A DNA stretch of 64,000 nucleotides from Phocoena phocoena (lineage: Eukaryota; Chordata; Mammalia; Artiodactyla; Phocoenidae): the NCBI RefSeq assembly GCF_963924675.1, contig NC_089226.1, forward strand, positions 50,051,124-50,115,123, in the 5' to 3' direction. How positions within the stretch are numbered: position 1 is the stretch's first letter; the number at the start of each line of letters is the position of its first letter. Both the position numbers and the translations under genes were made by a program. The notes beneath the pieces are model-generated. The model was not told where the DNA came from. It made no database searches and saw nothing but the letters and a program-made list of their open reading frames with translations. This document shows, one piece after another, positions 57,109 through 64,000 of this stretch.

Positions 57109-58329
57109 AAATGAATGGGAACTACGTTAGTAACAGAAGGGGACTATGACACCTGAGACAAAATGTACTATGAAATATTTTTGGGTGGCTCTGTACATTC
57201 TAGAGTAAAGGATGTTACGAGACCTCCATTGATGATCACAAAAAGGCACTCTCCATGGGGAATAAAGTAATGAGGTCACTACTGTGGAACTTTGTCCCCT
57301 TAAGCTTGGTGCTTAATACAGTTTACCATAAATACATTAGCGCATCCTCCATTTTAAGCTTTCCTAGCAGTCCATGTACAAAATTTGGCTTGGAATAAGT
57401 TAATAAGAATTCATATAAAAGTCCCTAATCTATGCTGCGTGGACTAGTCCCTGCCATATCTTCATCTTCCACTCCACTTGCAGAGGGCCTTGCATGTTCC
57501 CCCTCCTACCCAGTAATTCCAAAGGACAGCGGTCACTGTTTGGCACTCTGTTTTTGCAAGTCTCCCAGTCCCTGGGTTAGGGAGTCAAGTCCAGTTAACT
57601 CTACCCATGTATTTTGTTTTCTTTAGAAGTCTGGATATTGGTCTCATCTTTAAACACGCTGTTTAGAATAATAGTACTAGGCTCCTGTTTATTTAATAAA
57701 GTGTTATTGTTTTAAAGGATATTAGACTGAAAATTTAAGCTAATCTCTTTAACCAGTTTTATGAGAAGGCCGGCTATTTGAACCATTGTTTTGTCACCTA
57801 AGAGGAAATAAGTAGTTCCTTGAGATGTGGCTTTATAATCTTCAGCATATGAAGTGATGAAGGGGATATCACAGATTATTTTAAATTTCTTTATAAATAA
57901 GATATCCAAAGCCACCGTGTTTCATTGCTGCAGTATGTACCTTTCCTCAGAGCTACATAATTTATACAGCAATGAATGTGTACCAAAAATATATTGCACT
58001 GTCCTAGCACTGGTTACTGGTAACTGGGCAGAAAGTCAAAAGCAAAAGCATATCCCATACTAGACCACAACATATTTGGTGTGTGAGATGCTCTCACTGT
58101 CACCAAGTCATTACCTAAGAGAGCTGAAAAAAATTTTATTTAAAATTTTACTTTGCAAGGTTATGGCTTTCTAAGTGAGCACTCAGAACAAATTGCTAAG
58201 GTTTCATATGTTAATTTCTTCCTTCTAAGTGGCAATATTAAACACATAATATAAATTGTGTATGTTCGTGTGTGTTTTTGGAAGTGGTTTCAGACTTGGA
58301 AGGTGCATGCTAATAATACACTGCAAAAT

Positions 58330-58560
58330 ATATTAATAATACACCAAGCTCTCACTTCCTGCCGGCCCTTGCTGGGCACTTGCATGAATGTATTATCCAA
58401 GTTAATCATCACAAGACACATCTGGGATAGGTATCATTATTATTATTATTTTTTATTTTACAGATAAGAAAACAAGCCCAAAGACATGAAGTACCTTGTT
58501 CAAGTTCAGATAGCTCTAATAGATAGCAGATTTGGCACTCAAACTCAAACCTGTCTTCAA
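58330..58560 (-). repeat. MIR SINE copy with (ATT)n
   Basis: 'gaatgtattatccaagttaa', 'ttttattttacagataagaa' and 'catgaagtaccttgttcaag'. Confidence 0.75.
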
Positions 58561-60089
58561 ATTCCCATCTCTTTCCACTACATCACAGAACATTTGTGGT
58601 TTTCAGGAGGAAAACAAAGTGTTTGAAAGATGCCCTTGGTACTGGTTAGATTTTATTAGTGTAAAAGCACGTGTGTGTTTTGTGTGTGTGTGTATTTAAG
58701 CCTTGACACACTTTGGCATTTTTGATAAGTTTTGCTGATAGCATATGACTAGCATGTTTGGCCAGCATCATTGTGATTTAATAACCTAATTTAAACAAGG
58801 AACTGCAACCCAAACAATGGCTGATTCATCAGATAGGAAAGTGAGGAAGTACTTGTTATCATTTGTCAGTTAATTTTTATTTTTATGCAGTTTGAACCAT
58901 GGGTCACACTGCAGACACTGTACTTTAAAACTGTCGGAAACCTCTGTCACTTCCTGAGCACTGATGGCCTCTTCCTTTGAGGGAGCCGCTCATACAACAA
59001 TTTTGGAAAGCAGTGGTGATGACTCCCTTCTCCTTGGCGTCGGATGCTTCCTTTCTCTTGAACAATTGGCTTTAAATGACCATGACTGGGGCAGCCAGTG
59101 CAGACCAAAACAGGCTTTTTGTTTGCCTTTTTATATAGTCTCGACTATATAAATATCTAGAAAATGACTACACTTTAAAAGAGAAGGGGATTCATATTTA
59201 CCGAGCATCTCTCCATGATCTCAAAGGCAACAATCTTGGGTTTCACTCATCTGTGGTTCTGGGAGGCCACAGCACCAAGCTCTGTATATGTGGAACTGAG
59301 CTGATGGAATGACACTGCGTATTATGTCCTGTTTTATTGCAGACATTAAATGCAAATATCTGACCTTAGGCAAGGTATAGAAGAGCCTATTGCTGTTACT
59401 TATATACCTCCAGTGCTTTGGTCCATCTCTGAAGAATGTGAGTGTTACCATGGTGAAATGGATGTTGGCTGAGATGCTAGGGGAGTTACTTTCCAAAAAA
59501 TATGGATCATGGTTTTTAAAGATTTCCAGAAAGGCTTTTTGCAGTCAAATTCTATAACATTGCCAAATCCTTTTATTAATTTGAATTTATAGTCATTTGT
59601 CTGTAGTGTCTATTCTTCATGTGACCTTTCTCTACTCCACACTCAAGGCAAATATATATGTACACTTTTTCCTGTTGGTCTTCCTGCAAAGCTTTATTCT
59701 TTAAATACTTCAATTTTCGAGGTGTCTGGCTTGTTTTAACACTCGCATGTTCCCTTCTGTTAAAAAATGTCTCCCTCTAGGAAGCCCTTTTTTGTTAATT
59801 GGAAAAGTAGTGAGGTCTCCTGTTGGTCTTTTGCTCCTAATTCATACTCCAATTCATTTACTGTCCCTCCTTCACCTTTGATTACACATATCTAACAAGT
59901 GCAGGCAACTTTAGTTGACGTGCAGATTCCATGTACTTCATTTAATTCCAAACTGACTGAATCCATGCCTCTCAGGATATCTTGACTGCCCCATCCCTGG
60001 CTTAGCTAGTGTAGGCTTAGGCAATGGAAATACATTTTAGGATCAACCTTTACAAACATAAATGTGCTAGGAAAAAAATCTCTAGTACT

Positions 60090-60510
60090 TGTTATTTATT
60101 ATTGACACTTTGTGCCATGCATTACACATTGGTCATCTCATTGTTTTGTACACACTATGCTGGGATGTGGTTTATACAGTGCTGGTATCTCTCTGCTTGG
60201 AATGGTTTGTCTTTCTCCTTTCTCTGCTTGGCACGCTCCTGTTCATCCTTTGCTGCTCATGTCTTGCACCACCTTCTCTGTGAAACTTTATGGGACTGCT
60301 TTTCTTCTTTTCGATGGGCTGGGTAATTGACTTCATCCCCTTTGTGTCTCCCATTGCACTCTACAGATACTTCTGTGCTACTACTCTGGATTGCAATGAT
60401 TTGTTTATATATTTGTGTTCCCATTAGCCTGTGAGCAGCCTGAATGCTGGGACCACATCCATCAGTGTATCTTCAGTGTATGCGCTCAACAGCTGTTTGA
60501 ATGAATAACT
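60090..60510 (+). mobile_element. L2 LINE 3' end, diverged
   Basis: 'gcttggaatggtttgtcttt', 'ctgtgaaactttatgggact', 'gcctgtgagcagcctgaatg' and 'ctcaacagctgtttgaatga'. Several overlapping open frames here belong to it. Confidence 0.65.
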
Positions 60511-61109
60511 GGCCCAAGCTGAAGTGGTTACTCCATCTTCTGAACGCTGTTAACACTTGCTTTTATTATATTTTGCCTAGTGCTACCAGCGTGGCATAGA
60601 CACTGCCCAATCAAAGCAGAAACTGGTCATAGAGCTGAGGCCTCTTGCAGTGCTGTAGGTTAGTTCTTTAGGTCTGTAGGTGTGGAGAAGGGACTGGGGC
60701 AGCTGGGAAGTTAGGCACAGAGAAGGGGATGGTGTCACTCAAGGTGCTAAGGTAATTATTTGCCAACAGGTATGGAAGTGTTTTAATATTTTAAGAACTG
60801 GCTGAGTGTCAAGCCTTGGTTCTTCCAGGTAATGAGTGCCTTAAGAATAGGATGCTACTTACATTGCTTAGTATCCCTCATATGGCTACCTAGGTACAAC
60901 TCAGAGGTATAAGCGTTCAGAATAAGATAAACTTTTATAACAAATATTAATGTTTTATTACATTTTGCATGAGACTCCCTTCTAAAATGCCTTTGATTTT
61001 TTTCACATTACTGTTAATGGCACTACTCTCTTCTTGGTCACCCAGAATAGGAAACTTTAGAATCATTTGATTCCCTCACCTTCACCTTCATGCCAAAAAT
61101 CCAATCAGT

Positions 61110-61450
61110 CATGAAGACTGTCCATGATTCCTTCCTAGTTTTTGCCCCTTCCTTTACATTCCCAGAATTATTACCTTGTGTAGGCCCAAAGTAAACTACT
61201 GCAGTAGCCTCTTGAGTTCCTCTGTTCTTTAGGCCTCCGTCCAGGCCAGCTGGCACTGTGTTTTTTTCTCTTCTCCTCTTTTCCAATCCACATCTTACTG
61301 GGCCCTGCTTAAGCCTCACTTCTCAGGTCAGTTCCCCAACTGACCTAGCCTAGCATGAGCTATCCTTCCTTGGGCTTCCCTAGTACTTAATGTCTGTAGC
61401 ATTCATTTGACTGTTAACTGTGCTCTACTTTGTGAAATGGCTCTTGTTGC
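61110..61450 (+). repeat. L2 LINE fragment
   Basis: 'gtaaactactgcagtagcct', 'tctttaggcctccgtccagg' and 'cttaatgtctgtagcattca'. Confidence 0.5.
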
Positions 61451-62302
61451 CCGAATTATAATTACATCTTGGAATGTGATTTAATAGGTAGCTATCCCTC
61501 AAGTAGAAAGCCTTAGAATACACCCATAGGAGCATAATGATTCAGGCTATTAGATTTTTAAAATTTCTTGGTAGACATAGATTCTGTAGCTAGCTTGCTG
61601 AATAATGTGCAATTTTGTTAAAGAGAAATGCTGACTGTGACCCACTAAATGGAGTTTATAACCCACTAATGAATCACAACCTCCATTTTATAAAACACTA
61701 ATCTAGACTAGATGGACCTTACAAAGATGAATCTTTCTCCTGTAATGGAGAGGTTAAGTCCTGGAAGCAAAAATCTTTACTAAGGGTGAGTGTAAAGTAT
61801 TGCAGGAGAGGTATATAGCATGAGAGTTCAGAGGAGAGAGACCTGCACGGTGAAAACTATTCCTACTGTAAGGAGATGATTCTGTTTGGGGAAGAAGGGA
61901 CTTGGGGACTTGGGTATCCCTTAGTAGTCTTACAGATTTTTCCTTTGGTAGTTAAATCATTCCTTTCAGGGGTTTTTCCTTTCACAGGGGCAGGTGGGAA
62001 TAACACACATTCATTTCCTCTTTACTTGTTTTCTTCCTTAGTGTTTATGTGCTTGCATAATAGCAGGGCTTGTAATTGAGATTTCCTGACTTGGGTTGTA
62101 TTTCTAAATACTAAGGAGCAAAAGCAGGATACTGTAAGGGAGAAGATTTATTTCTTGTTTAATACTCATCCATTTTGGGAATGAACAAAAAAGACTTTTT
62201 AAAATGGGGAACTCCAAGAGGTACGATGCTATGAGATGAAAACACCATCACTTACAAATGGTGGTAATTACCTTTTCATTGTAGGCTTCTTGAATTATAG
62301 TT

Positions 62303-62467
62303 GTTTTTTTTTTTGCGGAGCACAGGCTCCGGATGCGCAGGCTCAGCGGCCATGGCTTACGGGCCTAGCAGCTCCACAGCAATGTGAGATCTTCCCGGAC
62401 CGGGGCACGAACCCGTGTCCCCTGCATCGGCAGGCGGACTCGCAACCACTGCGCCACCAGGGAAGCC
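62303..62467 (-). mobile_element. CHR-type SINE, short variant lacking its 3' end
   Basis: The A tail joins directly to GCGGAGCACAGGCTCC, so about 36 bases of the usual 3' end (GCGTACCGC side) are missing, yet a tail and a perfect 14-bp duplication CTTGAATTATAGTT (62289 and 62468) are present. Confidence 0.93.
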
Positions 62468-62499
62468 CTTGAATTATAGTTTTAAAGGAAGGGGATATT

Positions 62500-62654
62500 C
62501 TTTTTTTCTTTTTAACATTTATTTATTTATGTATTTGGCTGCGCCAGGTCTTAGTTGCAGCATGTGGGATCTAGTTCCCTGACCAGGGATCAAACCTGGG
62601 CCCCCTGCATTGGGAGTGTGGAGTCTTAACCACTCAACCTCCAGGGAAGTCCCA
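62500..62654 (-). mobile_element. CHR-1-like short SINE
   Basis: 'ggctgcgccaggtcttagtt' to 'ctccagggaagtccc'. Imperfect duplication AAGGAAGGGGATATT / AAGGGAGGGGATATC. Confidence 0.9.
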
Positions 62655-62747
62655 AGGGAGGGGATATCCTATAGTAAGTAGCGTTGACAGACTGTAATTC
62701 TTACCCCTGAATAATTTTCCTAAGAATGTGCTTTCTTTTCCACTGAT

Positions 62748-62795
62748 TTTTTCCTTCCCTTCCTTTCTTTCCTCCCTTCCTTCCTTTCTTTTTTA
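62748..62795 (+). repeat. Pyrimidine (CCTT)n tract
   Basis: TTCCTTCCC, CTTTC and CCTTCC blocks with few other bases. Confidence 0.9.
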
Positions 62796-62904
62796 AATGA
62801 AATGAGCCTTTGAGGCGAAGCTTTTCTTGGTTATATACTTTCTGGCAGCTCTTTTCTCTTGTAGAAGATCCTTTATGTAAAGGCTATCTTGCATGATTTT
62901 TTCT

Positions 62905-63108
62905 TTTTTTTTTTTGCGATTCACGGGCCTCTCACTGTTGTGCCCTCTCCCGTTGTGGAGCACAGGCTCCGGACGCACAGGCTCAGTGGCCATGGCTCAC
63001 AGGCCAAGCCGCTCCACGGCATGTGGAATCTTCCCAGACTGGGGCATGAACCTGTGTCCCTTGCATTGGCAAGCGGACTCTCAACCACTGCACCACCAGG
63101 GAAGCCCC
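62905..63108 (-). mobile_element. CHR-type SINE, short toothed-whale variant
   Basis: Complete antisense copy, somewhat diverged. Duplication CTATCTTGCATGATTTTT / CTATCTTACATGATTTTT. Confidence 0.94.
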
Positions 63109-63314
63109 TATCTTACATGATTTTTACTGCCTTAGTAAAGACAGAATTATACCTGGGGAAAATGCATTGTCAAATTGCTTTTTAGGTTCCCCAGGGTCAC
63201 ATGTTAAATGTTGTAAAAATATCCATATGGTTGTAATGTACTTTTGTGTGTTTTTTTAAATACAAAAAATAAAATTATTGATGGCCATCAATCCTCAGGG
63301 GTTATTTGCTATAA

Positions 63315-63520
63315 TTCAATAAATTTTGAGCCTTTACTGTGGTCAGGGATTTGTATACATACTTGAATCCTGGCAACCTTGTCAGGAAGATATTAGTAGC
63401 CCCTTTTAGAAATGAGGCAACTGAGGTTTATAGATGTGAAACTATTTGCTGGAATCTACCTCACTGGAAAGTGGTACAATCAACATTTCAACTCAGGATT
63501 GCCAGACTACAAAGCAGGGC
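63315..63520 (-). repeat. MIR SINE copy
   Basis: 'tactgtggtcagggatttgt', 'tagaaatgaggcaactgagg' and 'ggaaagtggtacaatcaaca'. Confidence 0.7.
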
Positions 63521-63700
63521 TTTTTCCACTGGATAAGGAGCATTTTCCTCTGGGCCTAGGGTTGTCTTGGAAGGCTTTACAGAGGGGACAGTGCTTGAGT
63601 GAACACCTGGATGGATGGAGGGTGAAGTAGGAGTTTTCTGTAATGACGTGAGGGAGGAGGACATTCCAGGCAGGGGTAAATCTGTTTGCAGCGTATTATA
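63520..63700 (-). repeat. L2 LINE fragment
   Basis: 'ggaaggctttacagagggga' and 'gaggacattccaggcagggg' are antisense L2 interior. Confidence 0.6.
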
Positions 63701-63800
63701 TCCAGATGATATGAAAAAGCATGTTATTATCCAGATGATTTCTGAATTTTGAAGACTTGAGAAAGCATATTATATCCAAATGATTTCTGAATTATGAGAG
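63695..63800 (+). repeat. Imperfect tandem repeat of a ~30-40 bp unit, three copies
   Basis: TATATCCAGATGAT, TTATCCAGATGATTTCTGAA and TATCCAAATGATTTCTGAAT recur within about 100 bases. Confidence 0.75.
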
Positions 63801-64000
63801 GGGCAAGTGGCAGAAGATGAGGTTGGAAAAGAGGTGGTCAGGGTCCCAGCACAGGCATTGTCAGCTTCTCTGAGTTTGCCTCTTCTCTAGCCTCCTCTAC
63901 CAGCAGTTAGTTGGGTTGTGTCTCCTCTTGGCTGCCATAACAAGCATCCTGTGCATAATGTGCATCCCTTGTGTAGAAATAGTTTCTTTACTCACTTGTT

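Larger units (their letters stand above)
42804..64000 (+). other. PRCP: PRCP intron 1 (to the end of the window)
   Basis: After the exon 1 donor there is 21 kb without a recognisable PRCP exon. Exon 2 should begin with a VDHFGF-like sequence after an AG acceptor, and I did not find one. Contents are interspersed repeats (listed separately). Stretches where I see nothing nameable include 42.9-43.25, 44.2-45.1, 47.15-47.75, 48.0-48.55, 52.5-53.3, 54.6-55.4, 57.15-58.3, 58.6-59.5 and 61.5-62.2 kb. Confidence 0.85.

Noticed and set aside
60575..60665. Possible second PRCP exon
   Set aside because: An AG-preceded open stretch, but it does not encode the VDHFGF-type sequence expected after exon 1, and no other candidate was found to the end of the window.

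Overview
This window is nuclear DNA from a mammal, almost certainly a cetacean. About two dozen copies of tRNA-derived CHR-type SINEs, opening with the box 'CTTCCCTGGTGGC.CAGTGGTTAAGAATC', are spread over both strands. One variant (about 200 bp, with the motif GCGTCCGGAGCCTGTGCTC) is typical of toothed whales. These sit on a background of old mammalian repeats (MIR, L2, LINE-1, MER5A, MER2 and mariner ends). The sequence is AT-rich and intron-dominated, with one GC- and CpG-rich interval near 41-42.8 kb. Species assignment is inference from repeat type and remembered families, not from a database search. Layout: 1-20.6 kb has no confident gene. It holds nested old LINEs, SINEs and one short protein-like segment on the minus strand (10.2-10.6 kb) that may be a decayed retrocopy. 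From about 41.05 kb down to 20.65 kb on the minus strand lies a complete DDIAS gene (DNA damage-induced apoptosis suppressor, also noxin or C11orf82). It has a noncoding first exon in a CpG-rich promoter and four coding exons at 33.5, 26.4, 24.8 and 23.6-20.96 kb. Joined at consensus splice sites these give an uninterrupted 997-residue reading frame. The last exon alone carries about 87% of the coding sequence. In the opposite direction, PRCP (lysosomal Pro-X carboxypeptidase) starts at 42.63 kb. Only exon 1 is present (signal peptide, propeptide and first mature residues). The remaining 21 kb is intron 1, filled with SINEs, L2, MIR, a 3'-end L1 and old repeats. The two genes are head-to-head across about 1.6 kb, the same neighbour pair I recall in human. 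Between their promoters lie a CpG-rich tract with a 15-G run, a MIR copy and an LTR-like sequence. The DDIAS promoter carries a back-to-back ETS pair joined to a CRE half site, plus two CCAAT boxes. The two products act in different places: DDIAS is an OB-fold/zinc-ribbon survival factor of the DNA-damage response, and PRCP is a secreted or lysosomal peptidase. The shared locus is therefore more likely a matter of promoter architecture than of a common pathway. The least ordinary observations are a bulge-free 28-bp hairpin 109 bases from the last DDIAS 3' splice site, a SINE target site present in three copies with a bare poly(A) tract between two of them, and the LTR-like sequence between the two divergent promoters. 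I saw no convincing new biological system.
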